DNA of 64,000 bases, from contig JAJQFI010000025.1 of NCBI GenBank assembly GCA_021201235.1, positions 62,001 to 126,000 of the forward strand, read 5' to 3'. A model generated the notes under the pieces. It did not search any database and had not been told where the DNA came from. It saw nothing but the letters and a program-made list of their open reading frames with translations. This document shows, in pieces, positions 43,321 through 51,989 of the stretch (position 1 is its first letter; each line of letters starts with the position of its first letter). Origin of the DNA: Oscillospiraceae bacterium (lineage in GTDB: Bacteria > Bacillota > Clostridia > Oscillospirales > Ruminococcaceae). The position numbers and the translations under genes are program-made.

Positions 43321-44007
43321 CTATTTGTCTATTTTATCTATGATTTTCAGTAGAGTCGTAACTGCGACCCGAGCCGCCTTGTTAGCCATTTCGGTGAATT
43401 CCTCCGCACCGCCGGTTGCGCTGTCGGAAACGGCTTTTATGAGAAGAGCGGGCACCCCGCACCTGTTCGCCGTGAGAAGAATTCCCGCCGCCTCCATCTC
43501 GCAGATTTCGGCATTGTAGAGCCTGTGGAGCTCGGCTTTTCTGTCAGGATTCCCGACGAATTTGTCCGCCGAGGCGCAAATAACCTCCTGAAGCTCCGGG
43601 GAAACCTCTTTTGCGAGCTCAATCAGCTTCCTGTCAGCCGGAATGAAGCAGTCAGCATATCCGGGATACTGCCCGATTTCAACCGGGTCGAGCTCAGTTA
43701 CGTCGTAATCATAATGCACGACTTTATCCACAATAACCGTGTTGCAGAGCGACATCTCGTCCGTCAGCCCGCCACAGATTCCGAAATTCAGGAGCATTTC
43801 CGCCCCGAAATGCGAAATAAGCAGTTGCGCCACCCCTGCGGCATAAATCTCTCCGGCACCGCTGTTTGCGACAAAAAGCTCGTGCCCGCTAACTTTATAT
43901 TCACGGATAGAGATCCCCGCCACCGTCTCACTCTTCACCGGCTCGCCCATCTCGGCAAGCATAGCCTCAATCTCGTCCGCAATCGCGACGATTAGACCGA
44001 TTTTCAT
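43321..44007 (-). CDS. mtnN: 5'-methylthioadenosine/S-adenosylhomocysteine nucleosidase
   Basis: A 228-residue enzyme that cleaves adenine from MTA and SAH; the product S-ribosylhomocysteine feeds LuxS, encoded at 22694. It has IGLIVAIADEIEAML (catalytic Glu near the N-terminus), NFGICGGLTDE, the ribose-binding EICEMEAAG, and AVSDSATGGA with the catalytic Asp. The ATG at 44007 fits the family start; an ATG five codons upstream is also possible. Confidence 0.92.
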   Translation of the reverse strand: MKIGLIVAIADEIEAMLAEMGEPVKSETVAGISIREYKVSGHELFVANSGAGEIYAAGVAQLLISHFGAEMLLNFGICGGLTDEMSLCNTVIVDKVVHYDYDVTELDPVEIGQYPGYADCFIPADRKLIELAKEVSPELQEVICASADKFVGNPDRKAELHRLYNAEICEMEAAGILLTANRCGVPALLIKAVSDSATGGAEEFTEMANKAARVAVTTLLKIIDKIDK

Positions 44008-44184
44008 TGGTATCAACTCCATTTCTACCCCTCAATTTTACCACTTTCCGTCCGAAATTTCAACCTCTCAAGATAAAACATTGAACTATCCGTAAAATTT
44101 CATAATTCCGACACATTTATACGTTATTATAATGACAGCAGGCTGGGCTTGAGTCTGCGAAAACCTGAAAGGACGTTTTTTAAA

Positions 44185-44892
44185 ATGGCTGATGTATCAA
44201 GAATCTTAATAGTTGACGACGAGCAGAAGATAAGGGAAGTCGTCAAGGAATACGCCCTGTTTGAGGGTTACGAGGTCGACGAAGCCGCCGACGGTATGGA
44301 GGCTATCGAAAAGGTCAAGAACGCCAAAAAGGGCTATGACTGCATAATCATGGATATAATGATGCCGAGGCTCGACGGCTATTCCGCATGCAAGGAAATA
44401 AAGAAATATTCAAACGCTCCCGTCATCATGCTTTCAGCGCGTGGCGAGGAATATGACAAGCTTTTCGGCTTCGAGGTCGGAATCGACGACTATGTCGTCA
44501 AGCCGTTTTCGCCGAAGGAGCTTATGGCAAGAGTCAAGGTCGCCATCAAGAGAAGAAAGAACCCCGACTCGGTCGACGTTTTAAGATACAAGGGTCTTGA
44601 AATCAACTTCGCCGCAAGAGAAGTCATCATCGACGGCAAGAAGGCTCAGATGACCCCGAAGGAATACGACATCCTCTTCTATTTTGCAAAGAATATGAAC
44701 ATCGCGATGTCCCGCGAAAAGCTCCTCGAAGAGGTCTGGGGCTATGACTTCTACGGCGACGACAGAACGGTCGACACTCACATAAAAATGCTCAGAAACA
44801 GCTTGGGTCCGTACAGAGACCTGATTGTGACCTTGAGAGGAATGGGATACAAGTTTGACGACATCAACAAGAGAAGCGAAAGCGACGACTAA
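44185..44892 (+). CDS. Response regulator, OmpR/PhoB family
   Basis: A 235-residue regulator. The receiver domain has ILIVDDEQKIREV, phosphoacceptor Asp57 in CIIMDIMMPRLDG, and the Lys in DDYVVKPFSPKEL. The C-terminal winged helix has GLEINFAAREVIIDGKKAQMTPKEYDILFYF and HIKMLRNSLGPYRDLIVTLRGMGYKF. The ATG at 44185 follows AAAGGA. It overlaps the histidine kinase gene and is its partner. Confidence 0.95.
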   Translation: MADVSRILIVDDEQKIREVVKEYALFEGYEVDEAADGMEAIEKVKNAKKGYDCIIMDIMMPRLDGYSACKEIKKYSNAPVIMLSARGEEYDKLFGFEVGIDDYVVKPFSPKELMARVKVAIKRRKNPDSVDVLRYKGLEINFAAREVIIDGKKAQMTPKEYDILFYFAKNMNIAMSREKLLEEVWGYDFYGDDRTVDTHIKMLRNSLGPYRDLIVTLRGMGYKFDDINKRSESDD

Positions 44893-46423
44893 GTCCTTAA
44901 AGTCCGCCAAAAACTCAAATCCGAATAAAAAGGCGCCGACCCTGCGCTCAACGATATGGCTGTATTTCTCCGTATTTACAGCCGTTATCCTTATACTCAT
45001 CTGGCTGTTTCAGGTCGTCTCGCTGAGCGACTATTACGAAATCTCGAAGAAGCGGAAGATTCTTTCCGCTGCGTCCCAGATTTCTGCGAATTTTGACACC
45101 ACTGACACCGATTCTGTCGACGAGCTTATCGAAGAGCTTGCCTATGACAACGGCATGGCTATCATCATCACCGACTGGGCGGGGAATGTGGTCATCCAGA
45201 GTGACTATATGGGCTCGTCAATCCTTACCAACGCTACGAACTATCTTCTGTTCCAGTATCGCAACGAGCTCCTTGATTCAGACACCCAGAAAATTATTCT
45301 GACGAACAACAATGAGCGCTTCGGTACCACAGAGCTTGTCTATGGCGAGGTGCTCGAAAAGCCCGCGGTCGGCTCGAGCGGCTATCTCCTCTTTATAAAC
45401 GCATCATTGGAGCCGATAAACTCGACCGTCGAAATCATAAAAGAGCAGTTCGTAATCATCGCTCTCGTCACTTTCGTCATCGCACTTATCATCACCCTTA
45501 TGCTCTCGTCGAGGCTTTCGCAACCGTTCACGAATATAACGGCTCTTGCGCATCGCCTTGCGGAGGGAGATTATAGCGTCCGCTTCCCCGAGGGCTCCTA
45601 TGCCGAGGTCAACGAGCTTGCGGAAACGCTGAACTATGCGGCGTCCGAGATGTCGAAGACGGAGGAGCTCCGAAACGACCTGATTGCAAACGTCTCGCAC
45701 GATTTGCGCACTCCCCTCACGATGATTAAAGCCTATGCCGAGATGATTCGGGACCTTTCGGGCGACAACCCCGAGAAGCGCGAGGAGCACCTGAATGTAA
45801 TTATAGAGGAAACCGACCGTCTTTCCCTCCTCATTTCATCACTCATGGAGCTTTCAAAGCTCCAGAGCGGAAGCGCAAGCGTCAACCGCACCGAATTTTC
45901 TTCGAAGGACTTTTTGGACGAAATCCTGTCGAAATATCAGATATTCTCCGAAAAGCAGGGCTTCGAATTCGTCTTCGAAGAGGACGAGGACGTCACCCTC
46001 TGGGGCGACCGGGAGAAGCTCGGGCAGGTTATGTATAACTTCATCAACAACGCCGTCAACTACTCGGGCGACTCGAAGAGGATTATCATCCGCCAGATAA
46101 ATCAGCCGGAGACCGTCAGAATCGAGGTTCAGGACTTCGGCGTCGGAATCGAGAAGGACAAGCTTTCGAAGGTCTTCAACCGATACTATCGCGGCGAACG
46201 CACCAAGCGTGATGTTATCGGAACGGGTTTGGGACTCTCGATTGTAAAGGAAATCCTCGAGCTCCACGGCTACCGCTTCGGAGTTTCGAGCGAAGTCGGC
46301 AAGGGCTCGACCTTCTGGTTTGAGATAAAGCGCACAGAGCCGTTGAAGCAACAAAAGTCGGAGCCGAAAAAGCCTCAGAAAGAGCCTAAGAATGAAGACA
46401 CAGACGCAGGCAAGACTGATTGA
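44855..46423 (+). CDS. Sensor histidine kinase
   Basis: A 522-residue membrane kinase. Two helices (STIWLYFSVFTAVILILIWLF and FVIIALVTFVIALIITLML) frame an extracytoplasmic sensor of about 140 residues. A HAMP domain follows, then NVSHDLRTPLTMIKAYAEMI (phospho-His), N-box NNAVNYSG, and GTGLGLSIVKEILELHG. The start is a TTG overlapping the regulator by 38 bases; no better start lies before the first helix. The lysine-rich tail overlaps the next gene. The signal is unknown. Confidence 0.92.
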   Translation: MTTSTREAKATTKSLKSAKNSNPNKKAPTLRSTIWLYFSVFTAVILILIWLFQVVSLSDYYEISKKRKILSAASQISANFDTTDTDSVDELIEELAYDNGMAIIITDWAGNVVIQSDYMGSSILTNATNYLLFQYRNELLDSDTQKIILTNNNERFGTTELVYGEVLEKPAVGSSGYLLFINASLEPINSTVEIIKEQFVIIALVTFVIALIITLMLSSRLSQPFTNITALAHRLAEGDYSVRFPEGSYAEVNELAETLNYAASEMSKTEELRNDLIANVSHDLRTPLTMIKAYAEMIRDLSGDNPEKREEHLNVIIEETDRLSLLISSLMELSKLQSGSASVNRTEFSSKDFLDEILSKYQIFSEKQGFEFVFEEDEDVTLWGDREKLGQVMYNFINNAVNYSGDSKRIIIRQINQPETVRIEVQDFGVGIEKDKLSKVFNRYYRGERTKRDVIGTGLGLSIVKEILELHGYRFGVSSEVGKGSTFWFEIKRTEPLKQQKSEPKKPQKEPKNEDTDAGKTD

Positions 46424-46991
46424 GCTTATACTCTCGGAGGGTGCGATGTCCCGCTCGGAGATGTCGCGCCGTCTCGGGATTTCGAATTCGCTTGTGACCG
46501 AGGCGACAGCCCCGCTTATCGAACGGGGAATCCTGCGGGAGTGCGGCTATAAGAACACCCCCGGCAAGGGCAGGCGCAATCAGCTTCTTGATGTCGACAT
46601 TTCCTGCGGCTTCGCACTCGGAATGGGGCTTTATGAGAAGACGCTAAGCGTGGGCTTATGCACCCTCAAGGGCGACACCCTCTCCCACAGAATAATCACG
46701 CTCCCCGAAAATGCCGACGGCGAGTATATCATGAAAACCGGAAAAGCCGCCGCAGAGGAAATTCTTGGGGACTGCTGTGTCAGTGAGGAAAAGCTCTTCG
46801 GAGTCGGCTTCTGCATGACGAGAGAGAATTACGGGAAGCTCAGAATTTCGGAAACGTATTTCGGCAACCTGCCGACTGTGTTTGAGCCAGCAGATCGGAT
46901 TATCGAATATTCGGAAAGCACGGGCATGCCCGTGAACCCCGAAGGGATGTATGTCTTCGGGTGCGCCGGAGTGGTACGAAAATTATTTTAA
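46392..46991 (+). CDS. ROK-family-like transcriptional regulator, truncated
   Basis: A 199-residue protein with an N-terminal winged helix ([40 protein letters not shown]) and the first part of a ROK domain ([31 protein letters not shown]). Normal ROK regulators have about 380-400 residues; the sugar-phosphorylating core and the CxCGxxGCxE zinc motif are absent. The last 30 residues ([17 protein letters not shown]) could be a remnant C-terminus after an internal deletion. It overlaps the histidine kinase end by 32 bases. Confidence 0.65.
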   Translation: MKTQTQARLIELILSEGAMSRSEMSRRLGISNSLVTEATAPLIERGILRECGYKNTPGKGRRNQLLDVDISCGFALGMGLYEKTLSVGLCTLKGDTLSHRIITLPENADGEYIMKTGKAAAEEILGDCCVSEEKLFGVGFCMTRENYGKLRISETYFGNLPTVFEPADRIIEYSESTGMPVNPEGMYVFGCAGVVRKLF

Positions 46992-46999
46992 AAAAACAC

Positions 47000-47028
47000 T
47001 TGACAACCCGCGAAGGATATGGTATCAT
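47000..47028 (+). promoter_or_regulatory. Promoter of the rpmG-secE-nusG operon
   Basis: TTGACA and TATCAT with a 17-base spacer. The following 190-base leader begins with a possible terminator-like CCTCTTTGCGGGGTC then TTTTTTT. Confidence 0.65.
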
Positions 47029-47079
47029 GATTCTACCTCTTTGCGGGGTCTTTTTTTGGTGCGAAAATGCGTTAGTGCG

Positions 47080-47134
47080 CTTGCGCCGGGTGCGAATCGT
47101 ACAAGTGTACGAAGCACCAGTACGGAACGTACTG
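47080..47134 (+). repeat. Cluster of short perfect hairpins in the rpmG leader
   Basis: TCGTACA-AG-TGTACGA at 47097-47112 and CAGTACG-GAA-CGTACTG at 47118-47134, preceded by GCGC-TT-GCGC. Arms of 7 bases and 2-3 base loops resemble the clusters at 18068, 26159, 29176 and 48265. Confidence 0.7.
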
Positions 47135-47220
47135 CTTTGCCCGCAGACAGAGGGAGGCAAACACTTGCGGGAGGGGCAATCCCGAAACCGCAGGAAAAAT
47201 TCTTAGGAGGTGCCGAAAAA

Positions 47221-47370
47221 ATGAGAAACAACGTGATTCTTGCCTGCACCGAGTGCAAGCAGAGAAACTACACCACAAAGAAAAACAAGAAGAACGATCC
47301 CGACAGACTTGAAATGAACAAGTATTGCAAGCACTGCAGGAAGCACACTCTTCACAGAGAGACCAAGTAA
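47221..47370 (+). CDS. rpmG: 50S ribosomal protein L33
   Basis: A 49-residue L33 with the zinc-ribbon type cysteines: [19 protein letters not shown] and [15 protein letters not shown]. The ATG follows TTAGGAGG. It is followed 12 bases later by secE, the standard Firmicutes order. Confidence 0.96.
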   Translation: MRNNVILACTECKQRNYTTKKNKKNDPDRLEMNKYCKHCRKHTLHRETK

Positions 47371-47382
47371 GGAGGACCCGGC

Positions 47383-47622
47383 ATGGCAGACGAAAACGTC
47401 AAGGTCGAAAAGAAGACCAAGAAAAAGGCTAAGAAGCCGAACAGGCTTGTCAAGTATGTCAGAGATCTCATTTCCGAAGTAAAGAAGGTTGTATGGCCTT
47501 CCCGCAAGCAGGTCCTGAACAACACCGGTGTTGTATTGGCAGTGTGCATTATCAGCGGCGCGGCTTTGTTCGCAGTCGACTCGATATTCGGACTTCTTTT
47601 GAGACTGGTAACAGGCTCGTAA
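47383..47622 (+). CDS. secE: Preprotein translocase subunit SecE
   Basis: A 79-residue protein with a lysine-rich N-terminus, the amphipathic VKYVRDLISEVKKVVWPSRKQVLNNT that contacts SecY, and one membrane helix (GVVLAVCIISGAALFAVDSIF). It stabilises the SecYEG channel. Confidence 0.95.
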   Translation: MADENVKVEKKTKKKAKKPNRLVKYVRDLISEVKKVVWPSRKQVLNNTGVVLAVCIISGAALFAVDSIFGLLLRLVTGS

Positions 47623-47649
47623 GCTCATCACGGCTGATAGGAGATTAGT

Positions 47650-48210
47650 ATGGAAGATAACGCTCAGGCGAAATGGTATGTTGCTCACACCTATTCCGGA
47701 TATGAGAACAAGGTAAAACAGAATATTGAAAAGGTTGTTGAGAACCGCAGACTTCAGGACATGATTCAGGAGGTCCGCATTCCGCTTGAAACCACAGAAG
47801 AGACCGAAGCTCCCGCAGAAGAAGAGGACGGAAGAAAGCGCAAGAAGGAAGACAATAAGCTCTTCCCGAGCTATGTCCTCATCAAGATGGTGATGACCGA
47901 CGACACATGGTATATCGTCCGCAACACCAGAGGAGTCACGGGCTTTGTAGGTCCCGGCTCGAAGCCGGTTCCGCTTTCCGACAAGGAAGTTGCGGCTTTG
48001 GGCGTTGATTTCAAGAAGGTCTCCGAGGCGACCATCGGCTTCAAGGTCGGCGACACCATCACCGTCATAGGCGGTCCCTTCAACGGATGGCTTGGCTCGG
48101 TTACGGCTATCGACATGGACAACCAGACGGCGGATATCGTCGTTTCGATGTTCGGTCGTGAGACACCGGCGACCATCGCAATTTCTCAGCTCAAGAAGTT
48201 AGAGGATTAA
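47650..48210 (+). CDS. nusG: Transcription termination/antitermination protein NusG
   Basis: A 186-residue NusG. The NGN domain begins with AKWYVAHTYSGYENKVKQNIE; a charged insert (about 52-75, rich in Glu and Lys) precedes LFPSYVLIKMVMTDDTWYIVRNTRGVTGFVG. The C-terminal KOW domain is FKVGDTITVIGGPFNGWLGSVTAID. It binds RNA polymerase and couples to ribosomes or Rho. Confidence 0.96.
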   Translation: MEDNAQAKWYVAHTYSGYENKVKQNIEKVVENRRLQDMIQEVRIPLETTEETEAPAEEEDGRKRKKEDNKLFPSYVLIKMVMTDDTWYIVRNTRGVTGFVGPGSKPVPLSDKEVAALGVDFKKVSEATIGFKVGDTITVIGGPFNGWLGSVTAIDMDNQTADIVVSMFGRETPATIAISQLKKLED

Positions 48211-48372
48211 GAAACAAAATTCAGTGGGAGAGCAGTACAGATTGCTCGCCTAATAGACGGGCGGATTGTTGTGCAACAATTTGCAAGCAAATTGGAAAAT
48301 AGCTTCGCTATTTTCGGTTTGATGCCTATTGTAAACCGTCTGTTTATCACCACAAAATTGGAGGAAATTATT
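48211..48372 (+). promoter_or_regulatory. rplK leader with three perfect hairpins
   Basis: The gap before rplK contains ATTGTTG-TG-CAACAAT, AATTTGC-AA-GCAAATT (overlapping) and AAAATAGC-TTC-GCTATTTT at 48265-48314. No promoter was clear. It may be an L11/L1 control region or an insertion of the short-hairpin type. Confidence 0.5.
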
Positions 48373-48798
48373 ATGGCACAGAAAGTTACAGGAATTATCA
48401 AGCTTCAGATTCCCGCCGGCAAGGCAACCCCTGCACCGCCGGTTGGTCCTGCGCTCGGTCAGCACGGCGTAAACATCATGGCGTTCACCAAGGACTTCAA
48501 CGAGAGAACCAAGAACGACATGGGTCTTATCATTCCGGTTGTTATCACCGTTTACTCCGACCGTTCGTTCACATTCATCACCAAGACTCCGCCGGCAGCC
48601 GTTCTTATCAAGAAGGCTTGCGGAATCGAGACCGCTTCCGGTACACCTAACAAGACCAAGGTTGCAACCATCACCAAGGATCAGGTAAGAGCTATCGCCG
48701 AGCAGAAGATGCCCGATCTCAACGCCGCTTCCGTAGAAGCCGCTATGAGCATGATAGCCGGAACCGCCAGATCAATGGGCGTAGTAGTTGCCGACTGA
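48373..48798 (+). CDS. rplK: 50S ribosomal protein L11
   Basis: A 141-residue L11: [33 protein letters not shown] at the N-terminus and the C-terminal rRNA-binding domain ending [11 protein letters not shown]. The ATG at 48373 follows GGAGG; the open frame upstream belongs to the leader. L11 forms the GTPase-associated stalk base. Confidence 0.97.
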   Translation: MAQKVTGIIKLQIPAGKATPAPPVGPALGQHGVNIMAFTKDFNERTKNDMGLIIPVVITVYSDRSFTFITKTPPAAVLIKKACGIETASGTPNKTKVATITKDQVRAIAEQKMPDLNAASVEAAMSMIAGTARSMGVVVAD

Positions 48799-48930
48799 CG
48801 TCGTCAACTACAGAAGTTCACCGGAGGAGAACTTCCCAACGATGAAAACAGTTTGAACGAACTAAAATAATAAGTGGGAGAAATAACCTTTTTCCGATAT
48901 ACCACTAATACTATAAAGGAGTAAATTTAC

Positions 48931-49626
48931 ATGAGACACGGAAAGAAATATGTCGATTCGTTAAAGACTATAGACAAAACAAAGGCTTATGACGTCAAGG
49001 AGGCAGTTGCACTTTCGAGCTCGAATGCAAAGGCTAAGTTTGACGAGACCATCGAAGTACACATCCGCCTGGGCGTTGACTCCCGTCACGCTGACCAGCA
49101 GGTAAGAGGTGCGGTTATCCTTCCTCACGGAACAGGTAAGACCGTCAGAACCCTCGTTTTCTGCAAGGAGGACAAGTACGAAGCCACTAAGGCAGCAGGT
49201 GCGGATTATGTCGGCGGCATCGAGTATGTCGACAAGATCATGAAGGAAAACTGGTTTGACTTCGACGTCGTTATCGCTTCTCCCGACATGATGGGCGTTG
49301 TAGGACGCCTCGGTAAGGTCCTCGGTCCTAAGGGACTCATGCCTAACCCGAAGTCCGGCACCGTTTCACCCGACGTTGCAAAGGCTGTTGCAGAGGCTAA
49401 GGCTGGTAAGATTGAGTATCGTCTCGACAAGACCAACATCATCCACTGCCCCATCGGCAAGGCTTCCTTCGGTGAGGAAAAGCTCGCCGAGAACTTCGAG
49501 ACCCTTCTTGAAGCAATCGTAAAGGCTAAGCCCGCCGCCGCAAAAGGTCAGTACCTCAAGAGCGTCGTAGTAGCATCCACCATGGGTGTCGGCGTCAAGG
49601 TCAATACGGCTAAGTACGGAGTTTGA
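48931..49626 (+). CDS. rplA: 50S ribosomal protein L1
   Basis: A 231-residue L1 with [23 protein letters not shown] at the start and the signature [18 protein letters not shown]. The 130-base gap before it can hold the usual L1-binding leader. A new promoter for rplJ follows. Confidence 0.97.
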   Translation: MRHGKKYVDSLKTIDKTKAYDVKEAVALSSSNAKAKFDETIEVHIRLGVDSRHADQQVRGAVILPHGTGKTVRTLVFCKEDKYEATKAAGADYVGGIEYVDKIMKENWFDFDVVIASPDMMGVVGRLGKVLGPKGLMPNPKSGTVSPDVAKAVAEAKAGKIEYRLDKTNIIHCPIGKASFGEEKLAENFETLLEAIVKAKPAAAKGQYLKSVVVASTMGVGVKVNTAKYGV

Positions 49627-49640
49627 TTCGTAATTAACAC

Positions 49641-49669
49641 TTGACAAATACCATTTTGTATGGTATAAA
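49641..49669 (+). promoter_or_regulatory. rplJL promoter
   Basis: TTGACA and TATAAA with a 17-base spacer, just after rplA. Confidence 0.72.
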
Positions 49670-49689
49670 TAATATGCTTCGTTTCTAAA

Positions 49690-49850
49690 GACAGCCGGTT
49701 TTCTCAATGCGAGATGTAAATCCTGCCGAGGAAAAGAGTAGTTTTATGATTCTACGTCCTTTTCCCGACCTGTCGGGAGAAGGACTTTTCTTATCTTGCG
49801 TTACGCAAGTTGAAACGGGCACAAAAATAACTTTCAAAGAGGTGAAATCA
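49690..49850 (+). promoter_or_regulatory. Ribosomal protein L10 leader
   Basis: The leader contains GACAGCCGG and TAAATCCTGCCGAGG, the hallmark of the Firmicutes L10 leader bound by the L10-L12 complex, followed by a terminator-like hairpin GTCCTTTTCCCGAC...GTCGGGAGAAGGAC then TTTTC. Excess L10-L12 would stop its own transcription here. Confidence 0.82.
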
Positions 49851-50354
49851 ATGCCCAACGCAAATGTTCTTAGCGCCAAGAAGGCTAAGGTCGCTGAAAT
49901 CAGCGAGATGCTCAAGAACTCCAAGGCAGGCGTTCTTGTCAGCTACAGCGGTATCACCGTTGAAGAGGACACCGCCCTCAGAAAAGAGCTTCGTGAAGCA
50001 GGTGTCAAGTACACCGTCGAGAAGAACACTCTTCTCAGATTCGCAATGCAGGATTCCGGCTATGACGCTTTGACTGACGTCCTTTCCGGCACCACCGCAA
50101 TCGCAGTTTCCGCTGACGACGAAACCGCCGCCGCAAGAATCCTCGGCAAGTACGCCGAAGAGCACGAAAACTTCAAGCTCAAGGCGGGCTTCATCGGAGC
50201 AGACGTCTATGATGCAGACGGAGTTATGGCTCTTTCGAAGATTCCTTCAAGAGATGTACTTCTCAGCCAGCTCGTCGGTTCTCTTCAGGGTCCCATGCAG
50301 AAGCTTGCGGCAACGCTTCAGGCTTTGGCAGACAAGCAGGAGGAAGCGGCTTAA
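49851..50354 (+). CDS. rplJ: 50S ribosomal protein L10
   Basis: A 167-residue L10, base of the L7/L12 stalk. AKVAEISEMLKNSKAGVLVSYSGITVEEDTALR and KYTVEKNTLLRFAM are typical; the C-terminal helix (LLSQLVGSLQGPMQKLAATLQAL) binds L7/L12 dimers. The ATG at 49851 follows AGAGGTG. Confidence 0.96.
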   Translation: MPNANVLSAKKAKVAEISEMLKNSKAGVLVSYSGITVEEDTALRKELREAGVKYTVEKNTLLRFAMQDSGYDALTDVLSGTTAIAVSADDETAAARILGKYAEEHENFKLKAGFIGADVYDADGVMALSKIPSRDVLLSQLVGSLQGPMQKLAATLQALADKQEEAA

Positions 50355-50415
50355 TCAAAGCTTCGCAATCCTCACCAACAATTTTGATTATTACATTTAA
50401 AGGAGATTTACTAAA

Positions 50416-50787
50416 ATGGCTTCAGAGAAAATTTTAAAGTTTGTAGAAGACGTCAAGGGTCTTTCCGTATTGGAACTCAAGGAACTCATTGACGCAATCC
50501 AGGAAGAATTCGGCGTTACCGCCGCAGTTGCTGCTGCTCCCGCTGCAGGTGCTGCCGCCGCTGCTCCCGCTGAGCAGACCGAATTCACCGTTGTCCTCGC
50601 TTCCTTCAACGACGCTAAGATGCCCGTTATCAAGGCTGTCAAGGATATCCTCGGCTTGGGTCTTAAGGAGTCCAAGGAATTCGTCGAAGGCGCCCCCAAG
50701 AACGTCAAGGAAGGCGTTTCCAAGGCAGAGGCTGACGAACTCAAGGCTAAGCTCGAAGAGGCTGGCGCTACTGTTGAGATCAAGTAA
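50416..50787 (+). CDS. rplL: 50S ribosomal protein L7/L12
   Basis: A 123-residue stalk protein: N-terminal dimerisation helices ([31 protein letters not shown]), an Ala-rich hinge, and the factor-binding domain ([44 protein letters not shown]). It recruits EF-G and other GTPases. A terminator follows, with no rpoB downstream. Confidence 0.97.
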   Translation: MASEKILKFVEDVKGLSVLELKELIDAIQEEFGVTAAVAAAPAAGAAAAAPAEQTEFTVVLASFNDAKMPVIKAVKDILGLGLKESKEFVEGAPKNVKEGVSKAEADELKAKLEEAGATVEIK

Positions 50788-50809
50788 TTTTTACTTGCTT
50801 TGCAAATTA

Positions 50810-50837
50810 AAAAGCCCGACTGTGTGTCGGGCTTTTT
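50810..50837. terminator. Terminator between rplL and spo0A
   Basis: AAAAGCCCGAC-TGTGT-GTCGGGCTTTTT, symmetrical enough for both converging transcripts. Confidence 0.9.
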
Positions 50838-50838
50838 A

Positions 50839-51669
50839 TTATGCAAATTGCCTGTACCGAAGCTTAATCCTGTCCGCCACAAGTGCGATGAATTCCGATT
50901 TGGTCGGTTTGCCTTTGCCGGTGTTGACGGTGTAGCCGAAGAAGGAATTGAGGGTTTCGACGTCTCCCCGGTCCCACGCTATCTCGATGGCATGGCGGAT
51001 GGCGCGCTCGACACGCGACGGCGTCGTCCCGAAGTCCTTCGCGACGGTCGGATACATGATTTTCGTCACGCTCTCCAACATCTGCGGGTCACGAACCGAG
51101 TAGATAATCGCCGCCCGGAGATAGTGATAGCCCTTGATGTGCGCCGGCACGCCGAGCATGTGAATCATCTCGGTCACAACGATATCTATCTCTACGCCGT
51201 TGCCAATCGTGTTTGTTGCAATTTTACTTTCGTTCTGCGAGAAGGTTATCCCTTCGCCCGCGCCGACGACCTCGTAGCCCATCAGCTCCTTGATTCTGTC
51301 GCCGAGGACCGAATAGTCGAACGGCTTGACCATGCAGTAGCTTGCGCCCTCGCCCATCGCCTGCCTGATTGCGAACTCGTTGTCGCAGGGAGTCGCGACG
51401 ACGAACATCGTCCCCGACTGCCCCGATTTCCTGAGCTTTCGCATAATCTCAACCGCATCAAGGTTCGGCATCCATATGTCCATCACCGCCACGTCGGGCG
51501 CTTCGTCCTTGATTGCCTCGAGGATGATGTTTCCGTCCTTCGGGCGCATGATGCAGAAAAACCCCGCATCACGAAGTGCGGTTGCGCACCTGACGCCATA
51601 TTCCTCGCTGTCGTCGCCGATAAGTATCTTTATTTTTTTGGATTTGTCTGCAAAGTTATTTGCTGTCAT
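50839..51669 (-). CDS. spo0A: Sporulation master regulator Spo0A
   Basis: A 276-residue response regulator that starts sporulation. The receiver has ILIGDDSEEYG and phosphoacceptor Asp in DVAVMDIWMPNLD; KPFDYSVL has the conserved Lys. The C-terminal DNA-binding domain is clear: IHMLGVPAHIKGYHYLRAAI, MYPTVAKDFGTTPSRVERAIRHAIEIAWDRGD and GKGKPTKSEFIALVADRI. The ATG at 51669 follows GGAGG. Usual neighbour spoIVB is not adjacent; it converges on rplL. Confidence 0.95.
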   Translation of the reverse strand: MTANNFADKSKKIKILIGDDSEEYGVRCATALRDAGFFCIMRPKDGNIILEAIKDEAPDVAVMDIWMPNLDAVEIMRKLRKSGQSGTMFVVATPCDNEFAIRQAMGEGASYCMVKPFDYSVLGDRIKELMGYEVVGAGEGITFSQNESKIATNTIGNGVEIDIVVTEMIHMLGVPAHIKGYHYLRAAIIYSVRDPQMLESVTKIMYPTVAKDFGTTPSRVERAIRHAIEIAWDRGDVETLNSFFGYTVNTGKGKPTKSEFIALVADRIKLRYRQFA

Positions 51670-51928
51670 CTTCAATTTTCCTCCGTTATTGTTCTAAAGA
51701 AGACCCCGCGCGAAAGCCTTAACTCTTCCAGATTCTACCATATCACTTATAAAATTGCAAGACTTTTCCAGCAAAATACCCGACTTAGGGCTGATTTTCG
51801 GCTGATTACACAAAAAACGGAGAAATAAACGTGTTTTCAGCGTGGGGAAACCTGCCGAAGCTCGTCGAAAAGAGGACATTCGTCAATATGCACAAATTAC
51901 GACGACGGTAATTGTACAAAATGTCTAA

Positions 51929-51957
51929 TTGAAATCGGGACGAAAAAGTTGTATAAT
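51929..51957 (+). promoter_or_regulatory. Promoter of solute-binding lipoprotein copy B
   Basis: TTGAAA and TATAAT with a 17-base spacer, 33 bases before the start codon; same boxes as copy A. Confidence 0.68.
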
Positions 51958-51989
51958 ATTAGAATCAAATACAATTAGGAGGACTCCTG

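Noticed and set aside
50800-51828. Long plus-strand open frame (342 codons) opposite spo0A
   Set aside because: Shadow frame of the clear spo0A gene, with Arg/His-rich low-information sequence and no start signals.
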